Assembly (NCBI GenBank): GCA_017407115.1
Contig: JAFQXD010000067.1
Location: 1-62,359, forward strand
Direction of reading: 5' to 3'
DNA: 62,359 bases
Origin: Methanobrevibacter sp.
GTDB taxonomy: Archaea > Methanobacteriota > Methanobacteria > Methanobacteriales > Methanobacteriaceae
A program made the position numbers and the translations under genes. Below the pieces are notes generated by a model. It was given only the letters and a program-made list of their open reading frames with translations. It had not been told where the DNA came from and ran no database searches. Every line of letters starts with the position of its first letter. Position 1 is the first letter of the stretch. This document shows positions 25,702 through 34,570 of the stretch, in pieces.

Positions 25702-27171
25702 ATGATTGAGTGGACTATTTGTAGAGACTGTAAAAGTGTGGTTGAAAACACAAGCGAAATATGTCCCAACTGTGGTGGACAGGTGGACAAGCACGGGATT
25801 GACTTTGTTAAGGATTACTTTAACTCCGTTCTGTTTTTGATAAACACAATCAACAGCCTGAAGGAGTTTTACAAGCCGATTGAGGATGTCGATTTTGAAA
25901 GTGTGGTTTATGATGATTTATTTAAGTGGTTCTCTTATCTAGGTCTTGGAGATAACATTATAACAGATAATGAACTTGAATTCATAAATGAGCTTCTGGA
26001 CTGCTCATATGAGACAGACGACATCATGAACCTTGCTGACATCAGCCTAACTAATGAATTGCCGGAATGTTTCAGATTATCCGAAGAGATTGATGAGTTT
26101 ACAAAAAGCTTCGGCATAGGTGAAAGTCTTACTGCAAACCTTTTTGAGTGTTTCAGGATGTGCGGAGGACTGTTTGTTTTTGTTGACGGAACAGATGTCA
26201 ACGAAAACACCCTAAAGAGATTCAACGATTTCATATCAAAGCTGAAATCCAAAATCAGTTTGGAGCCAACCGATACCCTGATGGCTAAAAGCGCATCCAG
26301 CATCTTAAATGAAATCAAGACAACAAAAGTAACTGAAGAAGAGGAAAAGCACACTCTTGATGAATATATGGATGAGCTGAACAAGTTGATAGGCCTCAAG
26401 AAAGTGAAAAAGGATGTCAACTCACTGATTAACCTTGTTCAAATCAGAAAGATAAGATCAGACAGGGGAATAAAGCAGCCTGCGATGAGTCTACACTTAG
26501 TCTTTTCAGGAAATCCCGGGACCGGAAAGACCACGGTCGCAAGACTTCTATCAAAAATCTATCATGAAATAGGCCTTTTAAGCCAGGGCCATCTAGTAGA
26601 AACAGACCGCTCAGGACTTGTGGGAGGCTATGTCGGCCAGACTGCAATAAAGACCCAGGAGGTCATCCAGTCTGCTTTGGGCGGAATACTTTTTATAGAT
26701 GAGGCATACTCACTTTACCAGTCAAGCGAAAACGACTACGGAAAGGAGGCAATAGACACTCTCTTAAAGGCAATGGAAGACAATCGTGATGATTTTATTG
26801 TAATTGTTGCTGGATATCCGGACCTCATGGACAAGTTCCTCCATGCAAATCCGGGTCTTGAGTCAAGATTTAACAAGTTTATATACTTTGAAGACTATAA
26901 TGAAAGTGAGCTTTATGACATTTTTATGCTGATGGCAAGCGAAGCCAATTTAACTTTAGATGATGCGGCCAAGGAATACCTCAGACAATATTTCGAGGCG
27001 ATGTATGAGCACCGCTCAAGCAATTTCGCAAATGGTCGTGCCGTTAGAAACCTCTTTGAAGAGGTAATTACAAAGCAAGCTAACAGATTGGCCCTTCAGG
27101 ATGAAATAACCGATGAAGAACTTAATACTTTAACTTATGAAGATTTCCTAATAGGTGAAGACGATGAGTGA
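25702..27171 (+). CDS. CbbX/EccA-type AAA+ ATPase with zinc ribbon
   Basis: A 489-residue protein. An N-terminal zinc ribbon (CRDCK...CPNCGG, residues 8-26), a helical region to about 220, then one AAA+ module of the CbbX/CfxQ/SpoVK class: Walker A GNPGTGKTT (270-278), a pore-loop-like segment GGYVGQTA, Walker B ILFIDEAYSL (D333, E334), then a sensor and arginine region around GLESRFNKF. CbbX-type proteins are remodelling ATPases, and EccA proteins assist type VII secretion. It leads the 25.7-34.5 kb cluster and overlaps the next gene by 8 bases. Confidence 0.88.
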   Translation: MIEWTICRDCKSVVENTSEICPNCGGQVDKHGIDFVKDYFNSVLFLINTINSLKEFYKPIEDVDFESVVYDDLFKWFSYLGLGDNIITDNELEFINELLDCSYETDDIMNLADISLTNELPECFRLSEEIDEFTKSFGIGESLTANLFECFRMCGGLFVFVDGTDVNENTLKRFNDFISKLKSKISLEPTDTLMAKSASSILNEIKTTKVTEEEEKHTLDEYMDELNKLIGLKKVKKDVNSLINLVQIRKIRSDRGIKQPAMSLHLVFSGNPGTGKTTVARLLSKIYHEIGLLSQGHLVETDRSGLVGGYVGQTAIKTQEVIQSALGGILFIDEAYSLYQSSENDYGKEAIDTLLKAMEDNRDDFIVIVAGYPDLMDKFLHANPGLESRFNKFIYFEDYNESELYDIFMLMASEANLTLDDAAKEYLRQYFEAMYEHRSSNFANGRAVRNLFEEVITKQANRLALQDEITDEELNTLTYEDFLIGEDDE

Positions 27172-28267
27172 ATATAAGATATGTGCAAACTGCGGTACAA
27201 AAGTGGATATCGACTATAATTTCTGTCCTAACTGTAAATCCCAATCATTTCTAGAACAGCCGGTTGCTCCAAGCAGGGCAAATCCTCCTTCAGCCGTTGC
27301 AAAGACATTGCTCTACTGGGACTATGACGGTCAGTATGTCCTTGCAAAATCAAAGATATGTGCGATAGGAGTATTCATATGGATGTTCCTTTCAGGATTG
27401 CCTGGATTATCATTGGCTGCAACGTTTTTTGCAGGTCTGATATTTGCCACAATAACCTTTGTACTTGGATATGTGATTCACGCAATGAAAGGAAAGCCAA
27501 GTCAGGCAACTATAGACTACAACAATTATGGTGTTCTTCCTGATTTGTACCATCTGTTTTTCTTCTGGCAAAACAAGATTACAGGTGAGTTTGTACCTTC
27601 AAAAACAAAGATAATAACTGCCATCATATTTATAATAAGCCTGATTATCATGCTTGTGGAATATAATCCGCTGACATTTTTCATCATGGTTTTCGCAGGG
27701 CTCTTCTTTGGAATACCTGCATTTCTTGTTGGATGCGGAATCCATAAGCTTACCAATTCCAACCCTACAAATCCTCCAAAGAAATTCAAGCCTAAAAAGG
27801 AACCTAAAAGGATTTCCAAAAACAAAGAAAAGATTCCTGAAGTCAAAAAGGTCGAACCTCCAAAAGAGGTCATTCCAAAGTTCGACGAGTACAGAAGCCA
27901 AATCAAAGAGCTTGAAAGCGAATACACAGAAAAGGATAAGGTTGCAAGAAAGCTGATTGAAAAGAGATTCGAACCTCCGCAGCTTACATATACAAGATTC
28001 ATCACAATTGTGGATAAGGCAGCTGAACTTTTCGACAAGGAGGCGGATGCCGCAAACAACATTCTTGACCTTGCATCCGAAGACTCACCAAGAATAGATA
28101 AGGAAATTTCTGCAAAAATCAATATTCTAAACTCTATCATCGACAAGATTGAAGATTTGACAAATGAGCTTGTATTGAGCATGGACTCATCCAAAAAAGA
28201 GGATGTGGACAATTTGATTGGAGATATGGAAGATCTAATCTCATCAGTAAAAGACTATCATGAGTAG
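27164..28267 (+). CDS. zinc-ribbon, four-helix membrane, XpaC-like protein
   Basis: A 367-residue protein. It has a zinc ribbon (CANCG...CPNCK, residues 7-26), two pairs of hydrophobic helices (about 65-110 and 150-197), a Pro/Lys-rich linker, then a helical C-terminal domain of about 130 residues (EYRSQIKELESEYTEKDKVA, FEPPQLTYTRFITIV) that resembles the XpaC/BCIP-hydrolysis family, whose partner is usually the toxic-anion resistance protein TelA. No TelA is present here. Start at the ATG at 27164, which overlaps the AAA+ stop. The assignment of the C-terminal domain is tentative. Confidence 0.6.
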   Translation: MSEYKICANCGTKVDIDYNFCPNCKSQSFLEQPVAPSRANPPSAVAKTLLYWDYDGQYVLAKSKICAIGVFIWMFLSGLPGLSLAATFFAGLIFATITFVLGYVIHAMKGKPSQATIDYNNYGVLPDLYHLFFFWQNKITGEFVPSKTKIITAIIFIISLIIMLVEYNPLTFFIMVFAGLFFGIPAFLVGCGIHKLTNSNPTNPPKKFKPKKEPKRISKNKEKIPEVKKVEPPKEVIPKFDEYRSQIKELESEYTEKDKVARKLIEKRFEPPQLTYTRFITIVDKAAELFDKEADAANNILDLASEDSPRIDKEISAKINILNSIIDKIEDLTNELVLSMDSSKKEDVDNLIGDMEDLISSVKDYHE

Positions 28268-28275
28268 AAAGATAT

Positions 28276-28283
28276 TTTATATA
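28276..28283 (+). promoter_or_regulatory. TATA box
   Basis: TTTATATA, 50 bases before the start of the winged-helix gene, with an AGGTGAAA site in the leader. It indicates a promoter separate from the AAA+ operon. Confidence 0.5.
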
Positions 28284-28332
28284 TGACTTTAATATATTCT
28301 AACAAGATTGACACAATGTGAGGTGAAAAAAC

Positions 28333-28599
28333 ATGGATGATGAAACACTTAAGGTATACGGATATGTCAACATTTCCACATACAGGGCAAGAGCCGTAAA
28401 GGCATTAGAGGAAGGCGAAAAGACTCCAACCAACATCGCAAAGGATTCAGGAATCAAAATAAACCACATCTCAAATGTCCTAAGGCAGCTCAAGGAGTGC
28501 CAGGTTGCAGAATGCCTCAATGAGGAAGCCCACAAAAACAGGATTTACCGCCTGACCGACGTGGGCCAGGAAGTTGCAAAGCACCTTGACAATTTATAG
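28333..28599 (+). CDS. winged helix-turn-helix regulator
   Basis: An 88-residue winged-helix DNA-binding protein of the ArsR/MarR-like archaeal type: recognition segment TPTNIAKDSGIKINHISNVL, wing around NRIYRLTDVGQEV. It resembles the regulator at 29435, which shares the layout of opening helix, HISNVL/QVSNAL recognition helix and YxLT/YQNT wing. GAGGTGAAA precedes the start. The next gene starts 8 bases after its stop, so it probably autoregulates this promoter. Confidence 0.8.
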   Translation: MDDETLKVYGYVNISTYRARAVKALEEGEKTPTNIAKDSGIKINHISNVLRQLKECQVAECLNEEAHKNRIYRLTDVGQEVAKHLDNL

Positions 28600-28606
28600 G
28601 TGGGCT

Positions 28607-29434
28607 ATGGATAAAAGATACGGCGAAAGCCTTGATCACTGGCATCAAAAACCCAAAAAGAAAGAACTCTCCAAATCAGAAGTATTATTTGAAGAAGCAA
28701 AAAGACTCAACTCAGAGAAACGCTACAGTGATGCCCTTACACTAGTCAACGTTGCAATTGAAAGTGATGAAACTAATTTTAAATACTACACATGCAAGGG
28801 CATCATACTGGAGAATCTCGGCAGATATTCGGAAGCCGAAAAGGCATATGATGAAGCATTGGAGCTAAATGACAGTGATGATGTATATGAAAACAAGGCA
28901 AGGATGCTTTACAAATGGGCAAATTCCCTAAACGACAAAACCAAGGCCCTGAATCTTATAGATGAGGCAATCCAAATACTGCCAATTTCAAAAACCGACG
29001 AGTATTTTGAAAGGTTCTGGTATCTTAAGGGAAGCATCTATGACTGTCTAGCACAACCTATAGAGTCAAGAAGATGCTATCTTATAGCCGAAGGCATGAC
29101 AGACGAGCTTAAGGCACTTGACGAAGATATTAACTTTCTTAAAAACTCAACCGACACTCTTATAAACATCACAGGAACACAGTTCTATTTCGGCCATGAA
29201 CCGTTTGCCAAAGGTATCCCTCTAACCTTAATAGCCGAACCTGAAAACGAGCATGACAGCGACGCCATACGCGTTGAAATAGAAGGCGAGACGGTGGGTT
29301 ATGTTGCAAACAATGATCATACTCTTGTCGATAACGTAAAAAGCGCAACGCAAATAAAGGCAATGAATCCAAAAAAAGCCGAAGTGGTGCTGATATATCT
29401 GGGCCAATATGTAATAGCCAAACTCATAAAATAA
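28607..29434 (+). CDS. TPR-HIRAN protein
   Basis: A 275-residue protein. Residues 25-160 are tetratricopeptide-like repeats (NSEKRYSDALTLVNVAIE, GRYSEAEKAYDEALEL). Residues 185-275 form a HIRAN domain (NITGTQFYFG, GIPLTLIAEPENEHDSDAI, GYVANNDHTL). HIRAN domains bind DNA 3' ends or are found beside nucleases and helicases (HLTF/Rad5); here no helicase is fused. Start at 28607 with AGGTGG 4 bases away; an in-frame ATG at 28574 lies inside the regulator gene. Its stop touches the stop of the opposing gene at 29435. Confidence 0.8.
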   Translation: MDKRYGESLDHWHQKPKKKELSKSEVLFEEAKRLNSEKRYSDALTLVNVAIESDETNFKYYTCKGIILENLGRYSEAEKAYDEALELNDSDDVYENKARMLYKWANSLNDKTKALNLIDEAIQILPISKTDEYFERFWYLKGSIYDCLAQPIESRRCYLIAEGMTDELKALDEDINFLKNSTDTLINITGTQFYFGHEPFAKGIPLTLIAEPENEHDSDAIRVEIEGETVGYVANNDHTLVDNVKSATQIKAMNPKKAEVVLIYLGQYVIAKLIK

Positions 29435-29731
29435 CTATTTTCTGTTTTTTTCAATCATTTCCAAAAGCTCCAGACCCAGTGGAGTGTTTTGATAAAGTCT
29501 TCCCTTAGTCACCTGCTCGTTGAGGCAGTATACCAGATTTCTCTTTTTCAAGTCATGAAGTGCATTTGATACCTGTGTTATGCGAAGGCCTGTATATCTT
29601 GCAATTTCGGATGGCATCAAAAAATCATCTTCAATTGTTTTCAGTATCTGGTAACGGGTAGGGGAAACCTTGATATAGCCGATAATTTCCCATTTTTCCC
29701 TTTCGCTAAGTTTTTCAGACATATATATCAA
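29435..29731 (-). CDS. winged helix-turn-helix regulator
   Basis: A 98-residue winged-helix protein, paralogous in layout to the one at 28333. The recognition region is MPSEIARYTGLRITQVSNAL and the wing region follows RNLVYCLNEQVTKGRLYQNT. It is convergent with the TPR-HIRAN gene (zero gap) and divergent from the SseB-like gene at 29912, so it probably controls its own and perhaps that promoter. An inverted repeat TGAATA-N6-TATTCA lies about 20 bases upstream. Confidence 0.8.
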   Translation of the reverse strand: MIYMSEKLSEREKWEIIGYIKVSPTRYQILKTIEDDFLMPSEIARYTGLRITQVSNALHDLKKRNLVYCLNEQVTKGRLYQNTPLGLELLEMIEKNRK

Positions 29732-29751
29732 TTTGTATAAAGATAAATACT

Positions 29752-29769
29752 TGAATAGTTATTTATTCA
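29752..29769. promoter_or_regulatory. inverted repeat, candidate operator
   Basis: TGAATA (29752-29757) and TATTCA (29764-29769) with a 6-base spacer, in the divergent promoter region between the winged-helix gene and the SseB-like gene. Position fits an autoregulatory site; the AT-rich setting means chance cannot be excluded. Confidence 0.35.
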
Positions 29770-29911
29770 TTTAATTGTTATAATCTGATATTAATGATTT
29801 TATTCGAAATAATCACATTATTTACATAAGGTATCCCTCCTAAATAAACATCAATTATTTAAATAAAAACTACATATAATATAAGATATAAAAGTTTAAA
29901 ATGGAGATTTT

Positions 29912-30853
29912 ATGAACGATACTTATGTTACAAATAATCATCTTAATGATGTAGTAAACGAACTGAAAAAATATTTGAACAATGATGAAGATGCGCCTTT
30001 GGAACTGATAGCCAATTTCATATGCGAACTTAAGGTTTCAAGCCTTCTGATTCCTGCAGTCGAAGAGGAAGACTCCTTTGCCTTTGAACATATCGTATCC
30101 GAAGAGGATGAATCCATATACATTCCGCTATTTACTGATATTGAACAATACAAAAAACATTCCTCCGAGGACAGTGAATTCGGACCTATCGCTTTTGATT
30201 TTGACATTTATGCTGATCTGGTTCTTGAAAATGACCTTAACGGAATCATATTGAACGTTGAAGACAACTTCATGCCGATTGAAAGCGATTTCATCAGGGA
30301 AATGTCTGTTGAACTTGAAACAGAAACCGATGATGATACAGAACCATATACTCCAAAGGAGATTAAGGACATATTCGAAAACGTCACAAACGAATCACTT
30401 GTTGAATTTATAAATGACGCTGAAAGCCAGAGTGACATAGAAAAGCTCTACGCTGAACTTTCAGACTCAACACTTCTAAACATTGTCGTAAGCGACAAGC
30501 CTTTAGATGAATTTGCAGATGACGGCATAATCGATGCTGATGACGTTGACGGATTTAGCCTCTGCACCATAGAAACAGACGAAATCAACATGGGTGCAGT
30601 ATTTACCGACAAGCAGGCAATTGAAAAAGCAATCAACACAGAATCCGGCCTTTACTATTACGGTCAGGTCACCATCCTTTCAGAACTCTTTGACTTTATA
30701 TTGAGAAACGATATGGACGGTGTTGTCATAAACCCTAACGGTGACGACTATGTGATTGCACGTGAGGACATCCTGCCACAGGCAAGCGGAATTGAAATCA
30801 TTGTCGAAAAGCCAATATTTGCAGATTCCCTTGATTATGCATTTCTTTTATAA
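29912..30853 (+). CDS. SseB-like two-domain protein
   Basis: A 313-residue acidic protein made of two copies of an SseB N-terminal-like domain. Each has the pattern of an opening helix, a strand SLLIPAVEEED or TLLNIVVSDKP, a middle IPLFTDIEQY or VFTDKQAIEKA, and a closing DLNGIILNVEDNFMPI or DMDGVVINPNGDDYVI. SseB-type domains occur in bacterial secretion-linked proteins and the enhanced-serine-sensitivity family, with no known enzyme activity. A TATA-like AACTACATATAA lies about 45 bases upstream. The paralogue at 30911 follows at once. Confidence 0.72.
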   Translation: MNDTYVTNNHLNDVVNELKKYLNNDEDAPLELIANFICELKVSSLLIPAVEEEDSFAFEHIVSEEDESIYIPLFTDIEQYKKHSSEDSEFGPIAFDFDIYADLVLENDLNGIILNVEDNFMPIESDFIREMSVELETETDDDTEPYTPKEIKDIFENVTNESLVEFINDAESQSDIEKLYAELSDSTLLNIVVSDKPLDEFADDGIIDADDVDGFSLCTIETDEINMGAVFTDKQAIEKAINTESGLYYYGQVTILSELFDFILRNDMDGVVINPNGDDYVIAREDILPQASGIEIIVEKPIFADSLDYAFLL

Positions 30854-30910
30854 GTTGTGAGCATTCTCACAACAAAATTTTATTTACTCTTTTTTACATA
30901 TTTTAATTCA

Positions 30911-31813
30911 ATGATTACACACAAACACCTCAGGCAAGTTATTGAAGACATATATCTAAACGACAACAGGATTACCGAAGAGCTTCTTTTAAGACTTATA
31001 AATGAATTCAGATATTCCAATCTATACATTCCCGCAAAAAGGCAGAACAACACCCTGAATTTCATAATATATGAGGATGAGGGCGAAAAGATCACTCCCC
31101 TTTTTACAGACCTCGACGAATTTCACAAATTCTACCGTGACGGGGACGTTGAGGTTTTAAACAATTCCTTTGAGCTTTACCGAAACATCCTCAAGACCAC
31201 AGACATTGAGGGTTTCGTTCTAAATCCGGCTTCCGAAAAGTATCTTTTCAAAAAGGAGTTCATCCTTTCAATAGAAAACATTCCAAAGACCAATTTTTTC
31301 GCTACAAATCCCTACAGCGAGGATGAGCTGAGGCAAATCTATTCATCAATCGACAACACAAATCTTGAAAGCTTTACGGACAATCCGGCAAACATCGGCG
31401 ACTGGGAGGGGCTTTTTGAAAGGATTTCTTCCTCAAGGCTTTTTACCCTTATGGTAAGCAGCCGGGATTTGACATCCAAAGCAGAGGACGGTCTCATTTC
31501 ACAAAAGGCCACAGGACCTATGGCAAGCATGTATGTCGACAAGATCGGTGGAAGGTATGCGACTATATTTTCATCCACTTCAAAGCTAAAGGAGGTTAAA
31601 GCTGAAGGCTTTTCATATGCACAGATTATAAACCTTGCAACACTTGTAAACTTTGTCCTCACAGAAGACATGGACGGAATCGTGCTCAACCCTTCATGCG
31701 GGGACGTTCTCATTCCAAGGTCAGTGCTTTTGAAGTATTCCCTGGGCTTTGAGAAGTATGCAAACGACGAAAGGCTCTTTGAGTCAATGTTTTACATGTT
31801 CACAATAGATTAG
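30911..31813 (+). CDS. SseB-like paralogue
   Basis: A 300-residue protein with the same two-domain plan as the preceding gene (NLYIPAKRQNN, TPLFTDLDEFHKF, DIEGFVLNPASEKYLF; then LFTLMVSSRDL, DMDGIVLNPSCGDVLI). The ATG at 30911 is chosen because the aligned paralogue starts here; a GTG at 30857 is in frame, but its extra 18 residues are hydrophobic and unmatched. There is no clear ribosome site, so expression may depend on read-through from the upstream gene. Confidence 0.72.
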   Translation: MITHKHLRQVIEDIYLNDNRITEELLLRLINEFRYSNLYIPAKRQNNTLNFIIYEDEGEKITPLFTDLDEFHKFYRDGDVEVLNNSFELYRNILKTTDIEGFVLNPASEKYLFKKEFILSIENIPKTNFFATNPYSEDELRQIYSSIDNTNLESFTDNPANIGDWEGLFERISSSRLFTLMVSSRDLTSKAEDGLISQKATGPMASMYVDKIGGRYATIFSSTSKLKEVKAEGFSYAQIINLATLVNFVLTEDMDGIVLNPSCGDVLIPRSVLLKYSLGFEKYANDERLFESMFYMFTID

Positions 31814-31849
31814 AAATTTATAATTATTAAAAATACTAGAGGTATTATC

Positions 31850-32461
31850 ATGTCTGATTTATCCGAATTGATTGAAATTAACAGAAATATCGAAAGGCAG
31901 AATGAGGAAATCATCCGCCTTTTAAAAAAGATTGCCGGTGAGGAGGAACCTTCTAAACAAACTGATGATTTTGACGTCTACTCCGCAATGGTGATGCAGA
32001 GCGTTGAAAGCATAGGCCAAAGGCCTCCGGCAGAACCTAATCTTAACATCCCAAAATCACCCGATGCAGATGACATCCTCAACACCGAGATTGATGTCGG
32101 TGAGGTGTACTATGTTGAGGACTGTGAGATATACAGATTAAGTGTCAAAAATAATGAAACCAGCATCGATAATTTAACAGGTTCAAGCAAGTCAAGTGAT
32201 TTTAATTTACAGGAACTTATAGCAAATGAATCCATCAAAAATAATCAAAGTTTATCTGATGCAACAGTAATACTGACCAAGTCACAGGCAGCAGTTTTGC
32301 CACAGGCCCTTAAGCTATGCTATGACGAAGGGGCAAAAAAGGTCTATATGCCATGGTCACTCATCCCTCAGCTTGTCGGTGCACCTGACGTGATCGTTGA
32401 GTTATTAAACCTCACATTCTACAAGAGTGATGAGGAACTGCTTGAAATGCTTTTTGAATAG
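31850..32461 (+). CDS. coiled-coil plus SseB-like hypothetical protein
   Basis: A 203-residue protein. Residues 1-28 form a short coiled coil (LIEINRNIERQNEEIIRLLK), followed by a disordered Pro/Glu-rich linker, then an alpha/beta domain of about 110 residues (VILTKSQAAVLPQALKLCYD, KVYMPWSLIPQLVGAPDVIV). It sits between the SseB-like pair and the zinc-ribbon membrane gene with small gaps on both sides. The family is not recognised. Confidence 0.6.
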   Translation: MSDLSELIEINRNIERQNEEIIRLLKKIAGEEEPSKQTDDFDVYSAMVMQSVESIGQRPPAEPNLNIPKSPDADDILNTEIDVGEVYYVEDCEIYRLSVKNNETSIDNLTGSSKSSDFNLQELIANESIKNNQSLSDATVILTKSQAAVLPQALKLCYDEGAKKVYMPWSLIPQLVGAPDVIVELLNLTFYKSDEELLEMLFE

Positions 32462-32469
32462 GTGATGAG

Positions 32470-32805
32470 ATGACAATATTCTGTCCATTTTGCGGAGAGA
32501 AACTGGTGGATGAGGCAAAATTCTGCAAAAACTGCGGAAAAAGCGTTGAAAACTATACACATATAAATAATGATACTAACACCAATCCATACAGCTTCCA
32601 GCCGCCGGTAGAAGAAAAAAGCCATACTCTTGCAACAGTGCTGGGATTTCTTCTTGCAGTACTGATTCCACTTTTTGGAATAATCATAGGAATATATCTC
32701 GTAACCCGTAATGATAACTCAAATGCAAAAAAATACGGTACAATAATAATCGTGCTTGGAGCATTGGTTTGGATTTTAAGTTTCTTTACGGCAATATTCA
32801 TGTAG
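32470..32805 (+). CDS. zinc-ribbon two-helix membrane protein
   Basis: A 111-residue protein. A zinc ribbon (CPFCG...CKNCG, residues 5-26), a polar linker, then two transmembrane helices (about 52-74 and 85-108: LATVLGFLLAVLIPLFGIII, and YGTIIIVLGALVWILSFF). AGGTGATGAG stands before the ATG. Its stop is 9 bases from the zincin gene. It could be the membrane dock for neighbouring proteins, by inference from layout only. Confidence 0.7.
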   Translation: MTIFCPFCGEKLVDEAKFCKNCGKSVENYTHINNDTNTNPYSFQPPVEEKSHTLATVLGFLLAVLIPLFGIIIGIYLVTRNDNSNAKKYGTIIIVLGALVWILSFFTAIFM

Positions 32806-32814
32806 GTTTTTGAT

Positions 32815-33954
32815 ATGAATCTGATTGAACTTTCAAGATATACAAGAAAAGACACACAAAAGATAGCTCTCATAGAAGATGTGCTCTCAGAGACCAGAGT
32901 CTTAAAAAGCATGTCCTTTGACATGGTATCTGAGAAATGCTGTGATATGGATGAGCCGTATCTTGAAGAGCGATTAAAGACATGTCCGAAATGCGGAAAA
33001 AAATACCTGAAAGATGAAAACTTCTGCTTTGACTGTCTGGTGTCATTAAACGACATCAAACAAATAGACATCAAATCCTTGGATGTCAAACATGATTTCA
33101 CAGTCAGGAAAACCAACACCTACAATAGCTTTGATTACATATTCACCACAGACAATCTCATTAAAATCAACGATTTTGACTTTGAGAGAAAAAATTTCTC
33201 AAAAATTATCAAAAACATAAAATCCACAGCACTCCAAAGCATTGACACTGCCATTAAGGAAAACGACATTGATTTAGAGGAACTCTCAGCTCTCGAGAAG
33301 GTTCTTTTATTTGCAAAGGCATTTGTCGATGTCGAATACAAGTCATACGGCCAGGAACTTGGATACTACAGTTTCAATACAATCTATATTGATGACAGGC
33401 AGCTCGATGCCCTCCAGATTACCACGCTTCTCCATGAGCTTACACACTTTCTTGTAAAGGAAATCCTAACCCAAATCCTCTGCAGTCTTTTGGATGCATC
33501 AAAAACTAGAGAGCTTGAATCAATAATCACATTCATACTTTCATATTCAAAGCAGAACTGCCTGATTGATGAATATGCGGCACATACTGTAGAGGGGCGT
33601 TTTACACTGTTTGGATATCAGGATTATTCCTCGTTTTTATCAATCGAAAAGGAAATCGACATGAGCAAAGATGAAATTGAAATGCTCAAGACAATAGGAA
33701 ACACATTTGCCCACATAATCAAGACCATTGTCGAGTCATTCATCAACGCCAATATGCTTACAGAAATCAAATCACAGTTCAGAAACGACATATTGGACTC
33801 TCCTAACTACAGCCAGCTGAGCCAGGAAAACTGTACGATACTTAACTATGAGGGTTTTTTCCAGGCGGTGCAGTTCATACTAACTGAAGGGTTTGCATAT
33901 GCATCAGAAAACCTAGAAAAGATTATACAGATTAATGAAATGTGGGACAAATAA
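32815..33954 (+). CDS. zinc-ribbon protein with zincin metalloprotease motif
   Basis: A 379-residue protein. A zinc ribbon (CPKCG...CFDC, residues 57-74) precedes a helical region and a metallopeptidase-like core with HELTH at 207-211 (HExxH) and an acidic segment LIDEYAAHTVEGRF at about 250-263 (E253, H257 or E260) that could give the third zinc ligand. No signal peptide is seen, so the protease would be cytosolic. It is part of the 25.7-34.5 kb cluster. Substrate unknown; activity is inferred from one motif. Confidence 0.72.
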   Translation: MNLIELSRYTRKDTQKIALIEDVLSETRVLKSMSFDMVSEKCCDMDEPYLEERLKTCPKCGKKYLKDENFCFDCLVSLNDIKQIDIKSLDVKHDFTVRKTNTYNSFDYIFTTDNLIKINDFDFERKNFSKIIKNIKSTALQSIDTAIKENDIDLEELSALEKVLLFAKAFVDVEYKSYGQELGYYSFNTIYIDDRQLDALQITTLLHELTHFLVKEILTQILCSLLDASKTRELESIITFILSYSKQNCLIDEYAAHTVEGRFTLFGYQDYSSFLSIEKEIDMSKDEIEMLKTIGNTFAHIIKTIVESFINANMLTEIKSQFRNDILDSPNYSQLSQENCTILNYEGFFQAVQFILTEGFAYASENLEKIIQINEMWDK

Positions 33955-33959
33955 AAAAA

Positions 33960-34259
33960 ATGATTATCATGAACGTTAAAGAAAGAATTGTAGAGCTGAA
34001 CTATCAGCACACAGGAAAGAAATCACAAATCAATGAACTTCTAATTACCATAATAACCAAATTCCAGATGTTTGAACCCTGCCTGTTTTTGGCAGAGGAT
34101 GAGGAATGGGTAAACGTATCAATTATTTCTATTGAAGATGAAAACGTATCCCAGGCCGTATCCATCAGGAAAAGCGAAATTACAATGCTTGGCATATTCA
34201 ACCGTGAAGATGTTGAAGTTACATTGCCGACCAGCGATCCAGAGGCATTCTATCAATGA
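33960..34259 (+). CDS. small hypothetical protein
   Basis: A protein of about 99 residues with no recognised motif; the pattern is alpha then beta-rich (LLITIITKFQMFEPCLFLA, VNVSIISIEDENVSQAVSI). The start is uncertain: ATG at 33960, ATG at 33969 or an overlapping GTG at 33942, none with a good ribosome site. Its stop overlaps the next start by 4 bases (ATGA), so the two are coupled. Confidence 0.55.
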   Translation: MIIMNVKERIVELNYQHTGKKSQINELLITIITKFQMFEPCLFLAEDEEWVNVSIISIEDENVSQAVSIRKSEITMLGIFNREDVEVTLPTSDPEAFYQ

Positions 34260-34549
34260 AGGAAATATTTTTGGATGAGGATTTTGACGTTGATGAGGTA
34301 TCCTCAAAGATAAATTCCATCATGTCCAGATGGTCGGTGCAGCTTTTAGACATCAACGGCCCGAGCTGGGTGATATATGACCATGACATGGAAGTCAAGT
34401 ACCTGTTTTTCTTTGAAGTCGACTTCAACAACATAGAAACCAGAATAAAACTGGAGGATTTGAAGCTCAACGTAATCCACCACATAGAAGGCATGAGGGA
34501 TGATACGAAATACAGGGACAATCTGATAAATTCAGTATTCATTGACTGA
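34256..34549 (+). CDS. small hypothetical protein
   Basis: A 97-residue acidic protein that overlaps the upstream gene by ATGA, a mark of translational coupling. Hydrophobic strands (WSVQLLDINGPSWVIYDHD, YLFFFEVDF) alternate with charged helices. It ends the plus-strand cluster. The next gene is convergent across a 21-base A-rich gap that would act as a T-tract terminator on the opposite strand. Confidence 0.6.
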   Translation: MKEIFLDEDFDVDEVSSKINSIMSRWSVQLLDINGPSWVIYDHDMEVKYLFFFEVDFNNIETRIKLEDLKLNVIHHIEGMRDDTKYRDNLINSVFID

Positions 34550-34570
34550 AAAAAAATAAAAAAAGAAGAA

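Noticed and set aside
30857..30910. GTG start with hydrophobic N-terminus for the second SseB-like gene
   Set aside because: The paralogue aligns from the ATG at 30911, and the extra residues have no counterpart.
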